DNA from: Gnetum montanum
Taxonomy: Eukaryota > Streptophyta > Gnetopsida > Gnetales > Gnetaceae
DNA length: 64,000 nucleotides
Assembly (NCBI GenBank): GCA_015680685.1
Contig: MNCI01022611.1
Location: 979,139 to 1,043,138 of the forward strand
Direction of reading: 5' to 3'
Shown: one piece after another, positions 21,204 through 34,255 of the stretch
How the letters are laid out: each line of letters starts with the position of its first letter
How positions within the stretch are numbered: the stretch's first letter is position 1
Made by a program: the position numbers and the translations under genes
The notes under the pieces: model-generated
The model's database searches: none
What the model saw: only the letters and a program-made list of their open reading frames with translations
Told to the model about the DNA's origin: nothing

Positions 21204-23710
21204 ATGTCTTCTTCTTCACATAAGAGCACTTCACCGCCTAGGATTAATGCAAGAGGCAATTAGCGACATAATACACATAACCAGGATTTGCCAGTTCCTC
21301 AATAGTTTCATGTGGTATATGATCATCCCAATGAGTATGTACCTGATTTTACCTTTATTCTCTACCAAGTTGAACAACTGCGTTGGAGAGACTTGGTGGG
21401 TAACATAGTGTTACCTCTAGACCGATCAGTTCCCAACATGCTCCTTCATGCTCTCACACGAATAGGCATGCCACTTTTATACATAGAATACACTGCATGT
21501 GATCATGACTCAAGAGACTATTATCCCACAAAAGCACAACATCAAAGGGACTTGCGAAGAGAGAGATACCATAGATCTCTGAAGGGTAAATGGCCCCATG
21601 ACACTCCACACGTTTTGAGCAAAATTGAGGATGGTGAACCTACTTCAATAGGTTCTCCACAAAATGATGTTCCTCCTGTTGACATTGGTCAAGAGGTGGT
21701 GTATCAGAACCTCCATTCCATTATTCACAACCATGGTCCTGATACCCATGAATATGAAGTGTTTAACAAATGAACACAAACACACAATAAGGATGGACAT
21801 TCTAATCGTGATCATGATTGAGGCCAAGACCACCAAAGAGAATGTAGAAAACACCATCATGGTGATGGTTCTCCTTCTTCTTCATCTTCTTCATCATCTT
21901 CACCCTCTCCTTTAGTGTTCGGATGCAATCATAGGAAAACCAATCGTGAGGATAAGGGAAAATGAAGTGGAAGTCATTGACGAGACAGTCGAGAACGAGG
22001 ACAAGGGCACTCTAAAGAATCAAGGCATAGAAGAAAGGAGAGTAGGGAACCGCATAGACACCATAGACACTATGAACGAGACAATCACGAAGAACCCCTA
22101 CTCGCAACTAGAAGCATGCTAGATATAATGAAGGCTCTAAGAGTTCCAACAAGGCACCAAAAGGATAGTAAGATCAAGAGGTCATATATGAACAACATCC
22201 CACAATTTGAAGGGGGATACAACATTGATCCTCAAAATCATTTACAAGCATTCCACGATGCATGTGCCTTGCAAAACATATGAAATGAATGGCAAAAACT
22301 AAAGTTATTCCCAAGGACACTAGTGAAAGAAGCTGAAAGCTAGTACTGGTCCTTAGAACCCAAATCCATTCGGAGGTGGAGTACAATGTTAGAATTGTTC
22401 AATGATAAGTACCAAACATACTCTTGAGTGTCTAACTTGCAGAAGCAAATCCAAGGATGGAAGCAAGGAAATCATGAACCCTTGGATGCTATCATGGGTA
22501 GCTATTATGCACTATTACATTTTGCCCTGGCCATGGTTATTTGTAGCAGGATCAACTATGCCATCTTGTGGATGGACTTAGCCATGAAACAAGAAAAACC
22601 CTTGGGTTGTATGCCCAAGGAAGGTTATCAGAGCTTAGGTCTCATCAAATTCATAGACTACTAGAGCAATTTTCCAAAGAAGAAGGTAAGCTAAAAAAGA
22701 GAAAAAGTGTGAAAGAATACAACCGAGATCCTTCCCTCCAAAAAAGGGGAGTGAGATTTTATGAGGAGGAAGAGGAGTCACCACTCGAAGAGATGGTGAA
22801 TAGGAAAACTTTGCCTCTCCAAAAGTTAACATCAGAAGTATTGGAAAAGGTAGACCAAATATGGGACTCCCTAGATGGTAGGTTTGAAACTATTCTTAAA
22901 ATTGTAGAGGATTCTAGAGAGTGAGGTAGTGACTACGACAAAAAGAAAAAAAGAGAAGTGGAAAATGCATGTAATAAGGGTAAGGAAAAAATGGCCATCA
23001 CAGAAGAGGTTGTGGATTCAAACACGGACAATGATAGTGGATGCGAGATATTCCAATACAACCATCCTAAGGGATGTTGTCTAGTGATCTCACATCTACA
23101 AGAGTCTAGGGTGTATGCACTCAACCCATGACTAAATAAACAGCAAGCACCCCAATGATTACCTTATCCCCAAGGAACCCAAGGCAGTTCCACCAACCTT
23201 CAACATATTATCTAAGTGGAACTTCACCATAACCCATTGAGCAACATCAATAGTGGCAATACCCATAATCATGGGGGATGTCACCACCAAGGCAACAATA
23301 CCCATACCAGCAACCTAACCCATATGGCTACTACATGCAACATCCAATCTCTCCACGTGACTCTATTAGTCACGTTACACCACAACATTACTACCAAGCC
23401 CATGAGTATTATAGAACTCCTTCTCCTAGGGGAGATAACCCAAAAATATACCATCCTTCAAATCCATCCATAGCTCTCACACTAATAGCTCCACTACCAC
23501 CTGCTCCATAAATGCAAGGGGAACTCCCTACTCAACTGTAGCAATGCAATGCCACAAGGGTTGTAGATCCTCAACCCACTATTGGTTCTATCAACTGTAT
23601 GAAGAAAAGACCTTTCTTTAGAACCAATAGTCCAACCAAGCCCTTAAAACCATAAGTGGTTGAACCTCTGAACACCTCCCCATCAAATAAATCTTCAAAG
23701 CTCCCTTTGA
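21204..23710 (+). pseudogene. gag: Gag of B
   Basis: It begins MSSSSHK at 21204. The best-preserved N-terminal part of any copy follows (PNEYVPDFTFILYQVEQLRW, LPLDRSVPNMLLHALTRIGM). A serine- and R/E/D/H-rich linker leads to the capsid-like retrotransposon Gag domain: NNIPQFEGGYN, HLQAFHDACALQN, KLKLFPRTLVKEAESWYWSL, RWSTMLELFNDKYQTYS. A frame change near 22540 precedes MDGLSHETRKTLGLYAQGRL. The cysteine motif near 23040 has lost its second cysteine (CEIFQYNHPKGC). A Q/P/Y-rich tail (about 23260-23520) ends it. Unlike A, D and E, codon 22245-22247 is CAA and not a stop. Confidence 0.8.
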
Positions 23711-23719
23711 ACCAAACAC

Positions 23720-24234
23720 TAAGCTCAACACATACGGTTATGTTAACACATGCTGTTATTGACTAGATCAAGGTCGGCCACCTTCCTAGGAAATTCTCTG
23801 ATCCTAGAAGCCCTCTAATATATCTCCAAATCGCTGAGAATGAGCCATGCAAAGCTCTTCTGGATTCAAGTTTTGGAGTCAACTTAATATCGCAAAAAAT
23901 GTACAAAGCCTGGAACCTGCATCCATTAAAGAAGAGCAATATTCACCTAGAGCTGGCTCACTAGTCCATCTCTGTTCCCTTGGGACTGGTGGAATACATC
24001 ATCATCACTGTGTGTGGGTGGTCATACCCAGCTGATTTCCTAGTGATACAAGTGAATAATGGTAAAGGGGACTTCCCAATAATAATGGGAAGGGCATGGT
24101 TAAGTACTATAGATGCATGTCTAGGAATCTGTGATATTTCCATGGAAATATCTAAGGAGAAATTTTTTGGAAAGATCGAGAAGAAGAAGGTTCCATGCAT
24201 CACATACAGTAATACAGGGTGCAATTGCATGTAG
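23720..24234 (+). pseudogene. pol: aspartic protease of B
   Basis: HTVMLTHAVIDWIK-like start, then the active-site region LLDSSFGVNLISQKMYKAW, where D-S-G has become D-S-S, so the enzyme could not work. HPLKK, PLGLVEYIIITVCGWSYPADFLVIQ, GDFPIIMGRAWLSTIDACLGI and KKVPCITYSNTGC follow, a single retropepsin-like fold of about 165 residues. It ends at TAG 24232-24234, a stop found at the same place in A and as TAA in C, with a second stop (TAA) six codons on. The family cleaves Gag and Pol. Confidence 0.8.
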
Positions 24235-24309
24235 AGATCATGGGTTGTGTAAAGTTTAGCATTGCCTACATGCAACCAATGTGCATAAAACACTAACATA
24301 TAAAACTGC

Positions 24310-27300
24310 TTGTATGCAGCAATCACACAACAAGAAGACATCCAGTGGCTGATAGTTGATCAAGAGAGCAACTCAATAATGTGCATGGAACTAAATGAGG
24401 GAATAACTTGCGCTTATATCAAAAGCATAGATGCACTAGAGAAAGTTCACTGCCAACTTCCAAGCCTTAATCTTGAAAACATCAAATGGAGGAAGTTGAA
24501 AATTCTTGAAAAATTAAAATAAGAACCCTTAGAATTGAAACCATTTCCCATCAGTCTAGAATGTATGATTCTTAAAAATGAAAAACTGGTAAGCATCAAT
24601 GCAAGACTTGCTTCCAAACAAAAAGGAAGACTACTAAAAGTAATAAAAAATGGTCAAAAGCCTTTGCTTAGTCATATCTTGAATTAACTAGAATAAATCC
24701 TAGGATATGCTAGCATAGGATTTACACTGATCCCTTCCATGAAACCTCGAAAACAACCACAGAGGCAATTGAACCCAAAATTAAACAAGTAGTAAAAGAA
24801 GAAATAGAACAACTTCTTAAGGCTAGGTTCATATATCCCATTGCTGATAGCTAATGGGTTAGCCCTCTAGTAATCATGCCTAAAAAGGGAGGCAAATAGA
24901 GGGTGTGCATAGATTTTAGGCTACTGAACATAGAAACATTTAAGGATCACTTTCCATTTCCATTCGTTGACTAAGTATTAGACACCATAGTAGGGCATCG
25001 CTATTACAATTTTCTGGATGGCTATAGTGGATACAACCAAATACGAATAGCCCTAGAAGACTAAGCCAAGACAATGTTCACTAGTCCTTGGGGAATGTTT
25101 ACATATAAACAAATGCCATTTGGCTTGTGTAATGCTCTTTCCATGTTTCAATGCCTAGTTCTAAGCATATTCCAACAATAGATAGGGACTGAAGTGGCAG
25201 TCTTTATGGACGACTTCTCCACCTATGGAACAAGTTTTGATCAAGCCTTGGACTAATTAGAGCAAGTTCTAAAAAGATGCGTAGAAACCAATCTAAGGAT
25301 CAACTGGTAGAAAATCCATTTAATGATCCAAGAAGGCATAGTACTTGGGCATAAGGTTTCACATGCAGGAATAGAGGTAGACCTAGATAAAATTAGGGTT
25401 ATCCAAGGAATCACCTATCAACCAAAAACTCTCAAAGACATTCGGTCATTCCTTGGACAAACTGGCTACTATAGGAGATTCATTGAGAACTTCTCCAAGA
25501 TTGCCAAATCATTGGTAGAGCTAGCAAAGAAGGACGTACCTTTTGAGTGGACCAGGGAATGTGAACGAGCATTCCAAACCCTGTAAAAAAAGCTAGTAGA
25601 AACCCCCATTCTACAACCTCCTAACTAGTCCAAACCATTCCACATCATGACTAACGCATCCAATTATGCCTTAGGAGCCATACTTACATAGTTAGATGAC
25701 CAAAAATGCCCTTACTACATCCACTGTGCAAGTAGAAGTATTTTCGATGCACAACTTAACTACACAACTACAGAGAAAGAATTAATGACTATAGTGTTTG
25801 CACTAGATAAGTTTAGGCACTATGTGTTAGGTTACAAAGTGTTCATCCACATGGATCATAGTGCAATCTGGTTCCTCATGAACAAGCCAATGATTAGCCC
25901 TTGTATTATACGATGGCTGGTAATTTTATAGGAGATCGATCTAATGATGATCGATCGAAAAGGCATCAAGAACATAGTTGCAGATCATTTATCTCAGTTG
26001 CACTGGGATAGCAAAGAGGATGAATATGTAATGTCTGATCATTTTCCTGATGAAGCCCTCTTTGCCAGTGTAGTGAATAACAAACTACCCATAGAGATGA
26101 ACTAGTATAGTAGCATTCTCACCAATCTCCTTACTCAACAAACACCACAGGAGCTGGACTTTAGGAAGAAACAATAGTTTCTTCACAGAACCAAGTACTT
26201 CATGGAGATCAATGGACAACTTTACAAAGTGTGTCCTGATGGCTTAGTTTAATGCTGCGTGCTTGAGGTAGACCAACTGATAGTTCTCCAAGATGCTCAT
26301 GAGGGCCCTTGTGGGGGTCACTATGTGGGGAGACAAACAACTATTAAGATCTTACTTGCAGGATATTACTGGCCAACATTATTTTGGGATGCCCATCTAT
26401 TTGTTCGATCTTGTGAGCACTGTCAACGTGATGGGGGAATGACTGCTAAAATGGAGGGTCCACAACAATGGATTTAACTATTATAACCCTTCGACATTTG
26501 GGGAATAGACTTTATGGGGCCCATTACACCAATGTCCAATGAAAAAGATTACATTGTAGTTGTCATATACTATTTAACAAAATGGGCTAAAACAACTACT
26601 ATTAAAGACTGCACATCATCTACAGCATCATGATTTGTGCAACAACAAATCATGAATAGGTTTGGTGTGCCACGTGCACTTATTTCGGATAATGGAACAC
26701 GCTTCACATGTGAAAATTTTTGAAATTTAATGCAACGCTTAGGGGTTGAACATAAATTGACTACACCTTATCACCCCCAAGCTAACAGACAAGCTAAGGT
26801 CACCAATAGGGATATCACTAAAATATTGACTAGGATAATTAGCAAATATATGTGAGATTGGAGCACTAAACTGAATGATGTTCTTTGGGCATACCACTCC
26901 ACTTGGAAACTCCCTATAGGCTACTCTCCCTATGAATTAGTGTACGGAAAGCTTGCAACACTTCTGATTCAAATCGAACTCTGTACACTATTAGCAGCTT
27001 GTGACCTCCACCTCGATCTTGATCTAGCACAAAAACAAAGGTTGGAAACTTTAAACATGCTAGATGAAAATTGATTAGCTTCCCAGTTATCAAATGAGTT
27101 TCACAAGGCATATAACAAGAAACATCATGATTTGAAGATTCAAAAGGTTAAGTATCAACCAGGAGATAAGGTTCTCTACTGGAACCCCACACATGTGCCA
27201 CAATGCACAAAATTTCAAAACACTATGGGAAGGACCTTACATTATTCATGCAACCTTTTCTTCAGGGGCCATGACCATATACAAACTTGAGAGCCCTGAT

Positions 27301-27453
27301 AATAGATTGTTAGTCAATGTGCAATATACCAAACCCTTCCATGAATTTAGAATGGTTAATGCACCTAATACCTCTAAGAAGGGATGACCCTGCTCACTAT
27401 TTCAGATATCCTCCTTCCAACTCAGTCATGGGGGAGATGGCCATCTCTGCTAA
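24310..27453 (+). pseudogene. pol: RT-RNase H-integrase of B
   Basis: Pre-RT linker (QQEDIQWL) and frame changes near 24650-24830 lead to RT: VCIDFRLLN, YYNFLDGYSGYNQIRIA, MPFGLCNA and the catalytic FMDDFSTYG. RNase H: TNASNYALGA (first aspartate now N), TEKELM, HMDHSAIWFL. Integrase: H-X6-H in HEGPCGGH, C-X2-C in CEHCQRD, IWGIDFMGPI, LISDNGTRF and QAKVTNRDI, where the catalytic glutamate is K. The C-terminal KVLYWNPTHV and WEGPYIIH precede the end at TAA 27451-27453 after SHGGDGHLC. A frame change near 27215 and many TAG stops show the copy is dead. Order RT-RNase H-integrase makes it Ty3/gypsy; FMDDF fits Athila/Tat. Confidence 0.88.
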
Positions 27454-29358
27454 CCATTTGAGGCCCTCATCTCTTTTTTAAGTTTTTTTTTTACACATTT
27501 TTATTTTACAAATTTCTTTAATTTTTCTTATTTTTTTTTGCAACATCGTTTATACTTTCTCATTTCTTTGTGTGACTATTTGTTTTTTGTTTTTTTTTTT
27601 TTAATTTTTGTCTTTGTTTGTTGTTTTCATTTTGTTAGATTCGTCACCTAATAAGTGATCCTGATTGTAGTATAAACTATATTCTATTGATTGCTAATGT
27701 TTGGTTTTTACCTTTGAGTTATAATGTTGATACTATGGTATGGTTCTTTTGATATAACAGGCAATGAGTCTACATCATCCATGCATCCATGAATTTCTAT
27801 GGTCTCTCTTGGCTTGGAACTATATAGTCCCCTTCTTTAATAATAAAATTTTTAACGAATTCATGACTGGGCATTTCTAAAACTGAGGAAGGACTCAAGG
27901 ACTGAAAAGGGTGTGACTTCAAATGGATTTCATGCATTTTTGTTGGCTATTCTCTTAGGTTCTTGGATGTTTTCTTCTTGAGTTTGCCTTACCATTCCGA
28001 CGTTGCTCCATTATCGGGAAGCTAAGCTAATAAAAATAAGTCTTTGCATGGTGTGGTTCTCATGCAAAAAAAAAAAAAATAACAATGAGAATTCAAAGCA
28101 CACCCCTTAGAAAAAATAATCATCTAGGCTACAAGCATTGGTTATGGAACTAAACAAACATGTTCCCTCTAAGTAAGGCCCTTTCTCGCTTCCTACTTCT
28201 CCCTTTCTCATTTTCCTCGGAATGGTGTTAACTCTTTGGTGGAAGCATTCTTGTTACTTCAAGTGGATGGATTGGCCAAATGTATTAATGCAAAGTCACT
28301 AGGAACCTTACTTCCAAGCAATGTGGATTGTTTGAGGCTGGATTTGGAACGAGATCTACTCAGTCACATTAACCATAAATACACAAGGGGCTTTACACCA
28401 CCTTATTCTTGGTACTCCATTCCGTTCTCTTCTCCCCATCATTCTTTCTCCATTTTCGACTTCATTTTCGGTTGTATCAATAGTCTATATTTTGGTTGAT
28501 GCATTGTTTTCTCTTTGATGGATTCTTATGGTTAAGTCTTTAACTATTTTTTCCAAATGACATTTCTAGAGCCTATGGGCTCTGTAAATGTGGGTTTGTT
28601 AGGGCATACAGGGCATGAGCTTGCTTTGGGGAGGACCCACTAGCATTCCTATTTGGTGAATTAGTTAACTTCTTTCCCTTAAACATTTATGCAATCAACA
28701 TTTTCTTTTGTTTCATTTCCATCTCTGACATCCATTTTATTGACGTTACCATTGTTTCTTTTTCTCCATCTTTCTTATTCCTTATCTTTTTCCATTCTAT
28801 CACTACCAGAGGATCCCTCTTGGTCATGGAGGCCTTGGTCCAATTTTCTCAATTTTTTCCTAACCCCTACACCTTGGGTAGTCACCACTATTATATCTTT
28901 AGAATCCATACCGGCCATATCACAACTCAGCCAATGGACCTTACATAGAGGCAAGGTATCAAATATATTGTGATTTACTTATCCTTGCTCATATGTGACT
29001 ATGTTGTGTGTGTAGATGGAAATCATATAGCAATGGACTAGTGTTGGAATGGTTGTGTAAGGAACAAGATTGATGGTGCGGTTATGGATGCATAATGGAA
29101 GGCATAATCTTGGCATCAACAGCAACACATCTTCTCCTTTTCTCTCTCTCTGTCTCTCTCTTCTCTCTCAACTAACAAATAAGGTTGGATGTCAATTGTG
29201 TATAGTGTTCACTCTTGTAGTCATGAATACCAATGTCATCATGTATTGTAATGTTGATTCATTCACATGTCATCCCATTTACCATTAGTTTTCATTCAAG
29301 TCAATAATCTCATACCTTCCCAATATTTTGTAAGAAACACGAGGATGAGTTTTCATTC
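27454..29358 (+). other. 3' non-coding region of B
   Basis: It starts with a T-rich tract (27470-27615) with no protein. Blocks shared with A, D and E include TTTGCATGGTGTGGT (28036), AAGCACACCCCTTAGA (28096) and the box at 28617. GGTCATGGAGG at 28822 corresponds to the internal polypurine block of A. A splice-acceptor-like GTGTGTAG precedes ATG 29016, and a CT-rich tract lies at 29126-29170. Confidence 0.65.
28617..28642 (+). promoter_or_regulatory. conserved 3' box, copy B
   Basis: GAGCTTGCTTTGGGGAGGAC followed by CCACTA. The same block is present in A, C, D and E at comparable positions although surrounding non-coding sequence is poorly conserved. Function unknown. Confidence 0.6.
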
Positions 29359-29371
29359 AGTCATGGGGGTA
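29359..29371 (+). promoter_or_regulatory. polypurine tract of B
   Basis: AGTCATGGGGGTA ends exactly at the first base of the 3' LTR (29372). Confidence 0.75.
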
Positions 29372-30145
29372 TGATGAACTGCAATATCGCATACACGGTA
29401 TCACATCCTATCTCATCTTCTATAAATAAGAGGTAGTGCCCTTGGTTCAAGAATAATTAGATTTAGAACCTTATCCAGAATCTTGCAATTTTTTCATTCT
29501 AGAGTTAGAATTATTTCTGTATGCCTGTAGTAGGAGTCATAGAGTGAATGGATCTTTATTCAAGCAATTTGTACCTAAGCATAATTTTGTGTACGGTAAT
29601 AAAGATGAACTTTATGATAAACCTTGCAGCATACAAATTAAACTAGTTAGTAATTAATGATTTTTAACGCTTTCCTAGTTAATTAATATCTCTCTCAACC
29701 TTCAACCCCCTTAGATAAATACACTTAGTATGATTGCTTCAAGCATGCGTGTAGCACTTGGTAACCTAGTAACGATTAGCGTTTGGTAATCCCAGTAGCG
29801 TTGCACTAGTTCAGGATGTGTACAGCAAGTGGGAATGGATATTAGTGTTAGGAACATTTAGAACTTAGTTAATGAATAGTTAATGTAAGTTAGCCACTTA
29901 GTTCTCTCTTCCTCTCCTTTATTAGTAGAAGACATAAAAAATACAATAGCTATAGAAATCATATACCTCAAGCTTACTTAACCATACAACTATGACAATA
30001 CAAGTAAGTTTGGGAAGACAACGAGTGACTAACCCTGAGTGTTCTATTAAGGTTCATAAGCACTTGGTCCTTGGAGATCGACCAGATCGTGCCTGAAACA
30101 CTCGTATTTGTATGGTTGAGTGTAGGGTTACCTTGCCACTCATCA
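29372..30145 (+). repeat. 3' LTR of B
   Basis: It starts TGATGAACTG and ends CACTCATCA. The U3 palindrome cluster is shorter than in the 5' LTR (29382-29407), accounting for most of the length difference (774 versus 808). TATAAATAAG is at 29421-29430. Confidence 0.9.
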
Positions 30146-30150
30146 ATGAT

Positions 30151-31640
30151 TATAGCATACTATGACCAAGAATATGAGGTAAATAAAATCATCAAGCTAT
30201 TTTCATTATTTTGATCAAATACTATTAGTTACCATGATGTTCAAAAATAGAATGTTGGAAAAATTTTAAAAATTTTAAAGCATGCATCTCTAGCCCCCAT
30301 GACTAATAAGTGTAACTCTAGAAGCACATAGGTTTTTGAATAATTGAAACCAAAGGTCTAGTTTAGAATATGGCCAAGAAATATTAATGGATATGAAATA
30401 GAAATTTAGGACAAATTACCAAAACAAATGAGAAGTAGGACAAAAATCATGCATAAATTCAGAGAAACCATTAGTGACATTTTGGAAGATGTGAAGGTTA
30501 GTTCAAAGCCATGATCAACAAAAGTTATGCAAGTGGATCCTTCCCAAAGTAAGATCTTTCCATAATGCCCTTGCATAACCACTTTTGTAGATGTATGTGG
30601 GCATCCAAGAAGTTAAATGTAGGCCATGCCTTTATTTCAAACAACACACAACTACCATGGTTAGGATGTTGCACTATACTATAGAAAACCAAAAGGCTCA
30701 TAATTGCATGTAGCAGTGATGTGAATAATGGGATAAGAAGGGGTTGTAGAGATTGGGATGTAAGGTACTTGTCCATGTCCACAACAAGTTCTTGTGATAA
30801 GTATTATTAAAATGATCAACATACTTATCCATCCAAGTTCAGAACAAGCCCATACCATGAACTGTGACCTCGCATTGATGTGTTCCATCCTACCAACCAC
30901 CATGAGTCCACAACCACCTCAAATAATAATCATCACTCCAAAAAGAGAAGAAAAGAGAAGAAGAAAGGAAGGGCCTTAGTTACAGGGGTGCCTTTAGGAA
31001 TGGGTAACATGTATTTCTAGCACCATAAGCAATGCTTGTACCCCATTATTATGTCTAAGGGGGTGTGCATTGAATTCCCTTTATTATTGTTTTCTTTTCC
31101 CTCTTATTTTTCTTCTTTTTGTATGTGTTTTTATTGTTTTATTTTGTATATTATTATTATGGATAGAAACCACACCATGCAAAGATAGAGCTTACTTTTT
31201 ATTAGTCGATGGGTAAGTGATGATACATTCCAAGAGGAGTCATAAACCACATGAAGGAAGTCAAGAAGAGAACCCAACAAGTTCCCTTGAGGTCACATCC
31301 TTTGCCATTCCCACTTGGTCATTTGCTCTTTCTTCAAGGTACAATGATCATTGATTAATTTTAGTTTCATAAAAGACAAACCAAATTGTTTTAATGAAAA
31401 AGACCCTTTATTTAGGGAACTAAAGGGATGGATGAGGTGGTCTCACAACTTTACACAATTACTTATCCAATCATCTTGATAGCATAGAACAAAAAACCCA
31501 ACACATAGCATTGAATTCAGCATCATGACTTGGAAATTTTATTAATAAAAACATAAAATACATTCAAAAAACATAAAGAAAATGACTCAAGAAAAGATAA
31601 ATATATAAAGAAAAGAAAAATATTAAGAAATGTAAAACAT
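30151..31640 (-). other. 3' non-coding region of D, proximal part
   Basis: On the - strand it begins with a T-rich tract (31640-31520) as in A and B. It holds the GCATGGTGTGGTTTCTATCC block (about 31162-31182), GTGTGC/CCCTTAGAC-like sequence near 31060-31080, the conserved box at 30531-30551 and an internal AGTCATGGGGG at 30294-30304. It is separated from its distal part by B. Confidence 0.65.
30531..30551 (-). promoter_or_regulatory. conserved 3' box, copy D
   Basis: On the - strand: ACTTTGGGAAGGATCCACTT, two differences from the CTTTGGGGAGGACCCACT core. Confidence 0.55.
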
Positions 31641-34123
31641 ATGAAGAATCCAAAAATTCCAAAACTGATAAGCAAATCAATTACTTCCATGCATCTTTGA
31701 AATAGGTTTATATTCTCATTTTCAAGCCACTGGGTGTCTTCTACTTTAGTGGCGATTGCATAGGCTAGCTTTTGCTCATACTTGCTCTTGAACTTTATGG
31801 TGGATTGATATAGGGGTTGTGTTAATATTTTGAACTTTTGGCCCACAACTGCACCCCTTATCATTATTGGTGTTGCATGAATTCTTCTATCTCTACATAA
31901 TGATAGGTTTATCGTTTATGTCTTATGTTGGAGTGGTGATGGTTGTTGGATTTTACATATTATTAGGAGACATCATTTTTGTGAGGAAGGTTGTTGCATT
32001 AGATTGGCCTTATGCTAGTTCAAGTGATGTATCATGTCCATGAGTGTTTTACTTTGGCTTATAGCCTTTCCTCCAGAAGGGACATTTCTAAGACTTTGGT
32101 TAATATCTACTAGTGTTATCATTTACATGTATGTTCATAGCATAAGTGGTCTTCTCTAGTTGATGTTGTTATGCTAAACCTTCCTATGTTGTTGGAGGTG
32201 ACATATGGTGAAGGTGAGTATGAGAATATTGAGGATATGATGTAGGGTGAGAGGTGTGAGGTGGTGATCTTATATAAGATGTTGTAGGATAATGATACTT
32301 GGGAGAGTGGTAGTAGTGATTTGAAGTAGAGGAAGTAAAACTAGTTGGTGAAATAGGGTGTTGAACATAATATCCATGTGGGTTTGGTTGGTAGGAAGGA
32401 TAGGTTTGGTTTGGTGGTGGCCTCCCCCATGACTGTGGTTGTTGCCATTGTGGTTGACACTAGTGTTGAGGTTGGTAATAAGTCCCCCTAGAATAGTACG
32501 GTTGGTTTTGGGGTTTTCTAAAATTACTATGTGGAAGAGGAAATCTCTTGGGCATGTACTTCTATACAAACTTCATATTTAATACCCCTACCTAGCTCTT
32601 ATGTAGATGCAACAAGATTGGGCAATGGCCCTTTAGATGGTCATAAATGCAAATGTCACATCCATTATCTTTGTTTGTGGTTGAGCCTATAGCCTCCCTT
32701 TCTTCAGTCATGTTTCCTATTTTGTTGATAAGTGTTCCTAGCTATTTCTTAGTTATTTTCCTCCTTTTGTTGTGATCACTTAATTTGCTTTATGTCACCC
32801 TCTTCCCTATGGTTTCTATGCAATTTTTAACTTTCTTATTCATCCCTTCCAACATCTTGCCTAGCTTTGCTTTAAGCTCATTAATAAAATTTTGTATTGA
32901 CAATGTTGGTTGTAAAATCATCTAATCAAGAACTACCTCTTTTTCCTCATCATAGCTATGGATCCTTTTCTTTTGAAGAGTTGGGTCCCAGTTTTTTTCC
33001 TCTACATTCTCCCATTTGCATAGCTCTCCTTCTTCTTTTGCCACATGCTCAATCAACTCTTGAATCTAATGGGCTCATAGCTCATATAATTAACCTAGAG
33101 TATATATCCTAAGGATCTGCCTTGTTTGATTACGAAGCCCATCTATGATGTGGAAAATTTTCCTTTCCTCATAGAAATCATGGCTAGGACATCTATGTAG
33201 TATCGAATAGTATCTATCCAAGGCCACATCTAAGGGTTCATGATATTCTTGATTCCACTCTTGGATTCATTCTCTTAGGTTGGATACTCTCTCATAGGTT
33301 TGGTATTTTTCATTGAAAATTTCTAGCATTGTGAACCATTGGTAAATGGAACTTGTTTCCAATGATCTATACCAACTTTTAGCTTCATCAATTAATATCC
33401 TAGGAAATAGCCTGAGCTTTTGCCACCTACTTTCAATTTTTTATGAGGCACAAGCATCATGGAAGGCCTATAGATGATGTTTTGGATCTGATTCATAGCC
33501 TCCTGCAAATTTAGGGATATTGTTCATATCAAACCTAGGAAGGAAACTCTCCCTAAGATGCCTATGAGGTAACTTAACTACCTTTGTGATCTCTATTAGG
33601 CTCTTAGTTTCCAATAAAGGTTCATTATCATCAAATATGTTGTGATGAAAATTTTAATTTCTATTCATTTTATTATGATAATCTTGTCTATGTTGATTGT
33701 GATGTCTTCAATTTTGCCCTTCGGTTCGATTTCTATCTTCATCTTGACCTCGTAGTGAATCTCTATCTCTATACCTATGTTCATCTTCGTTAGAACTAGA
33801 CATTGAAGAGGAAGAGGAAGATGAGGAGCTAGAAGAATGACCAAGGCTTCTATAGTTCTTCCCATGGTTCCTAATTTATCTTGTCTATGTTTAGAGGAGA
33901 TCCTAGGCCTTGAAGCCCTTCTTAATCTAGGACTTACTTCATTTCCTTTAGGATTTTTTGCACCAATTGAACATAGCCTTTGAGTATAGTAACAATCTAA
34001 ATGATCATAGGAAACCCCTATTTGAGGTTTTTCACTCTAATTTTCTTTTGTATATATCCTATCATTTCTCCTATGAGTGTTCTCATCATACGATGCATTA
34101 TTGGTCCTATGTGAAGAAGACAT
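31641..34123 (-). pseudogene. gag: Gag of D, with a scrap of pre-RT
   Basis: It starts MSSSHRTNN at 34123. A serine run (about 33790-33845) and an R/D/E-rich linker follow. The Gag domain includes FDMNNIPKFAGGYESDPKHH, a TAG stop (33468-33470), FHDACAS, RLFPRILIDEAKSWYRSLE, FTMLEIFNEKYQTYERVSNL and HIIDGLRNQTRQ. The cysteine motif reads CDICIYDHLKGHC near 32640. After a proline-, tyrosine- and histidine-rich tail, no protease is found; the next recognisable codons, AIATKVEDTQWLENENINLF (about 31680-31755), match the pre-RT linker of A. The reading then enters the T-rich 3' region. D thus lacks protease, RT, RNase H and integrase. Confidence 0.8.
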
Positions 34124-34236
34124 GGTTTTGTCTAACAATATGTGTGACTTAAAATATTAATTTTTTCTAAGAGATAGATCATTAGTACCTTTACAATGAT
34201 TGTGTATAATATAACTAATCTAGATAACTAGCACCA

Positions 34237-34254
34237 TCCCTAGCAATGGTGCCG
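34237..34254 (-). promoter_or_regulatory. primer-binding site of D (tRNA-Asp type)
   Basis: On the - strand CGGCACCATTGCTAGGGA, one base inside the 5' LTR. It shares 13 of 18 bases with the complement of tRNA-Asp; all differences are transitions. Confidence 0.7.
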
Positions 34255-34255
34255 G

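Larger units (their letters stand above)
20252..30145 (+). mobile_element. element B: Athila/Tat-like Ty3/gypsy retrotransposon, structurally complete but dead
   Basis: 9.9 kb with LTRs 20252-21059 and 29372-30145. Flanks are GTGAT (20247-20251) and ATGAT (30146-30150), one transition apart. The interior keeps the full order primer site, gag, protease, RT, RNase H, integrase, long 3' region and polypurine tract. Coding parts carry dozens of stops, mostly TAG where A has CAG or TGG, and several frame changes. It is the youngest layer of the nest by position, inserted in the 3' region of D. Confidence 0.9.

Noticed and set aside
30525-30903. Two overlapping open frames (-)
   Set aside because: They lie in the 3' non-coding region of D and are not kept in A, B or E.
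32270-32569. 99-codon open frame (-)
   Set aside because: Alternative frame of the proline/tyrosine-rich Gag tail of D; it uses a non-ATG start and is not conserved as protein.
33665-33865. 66-codon open frame (-)
   Set aside because: Alternative frame over the serine and R/D/E-rich linker of D Gag.
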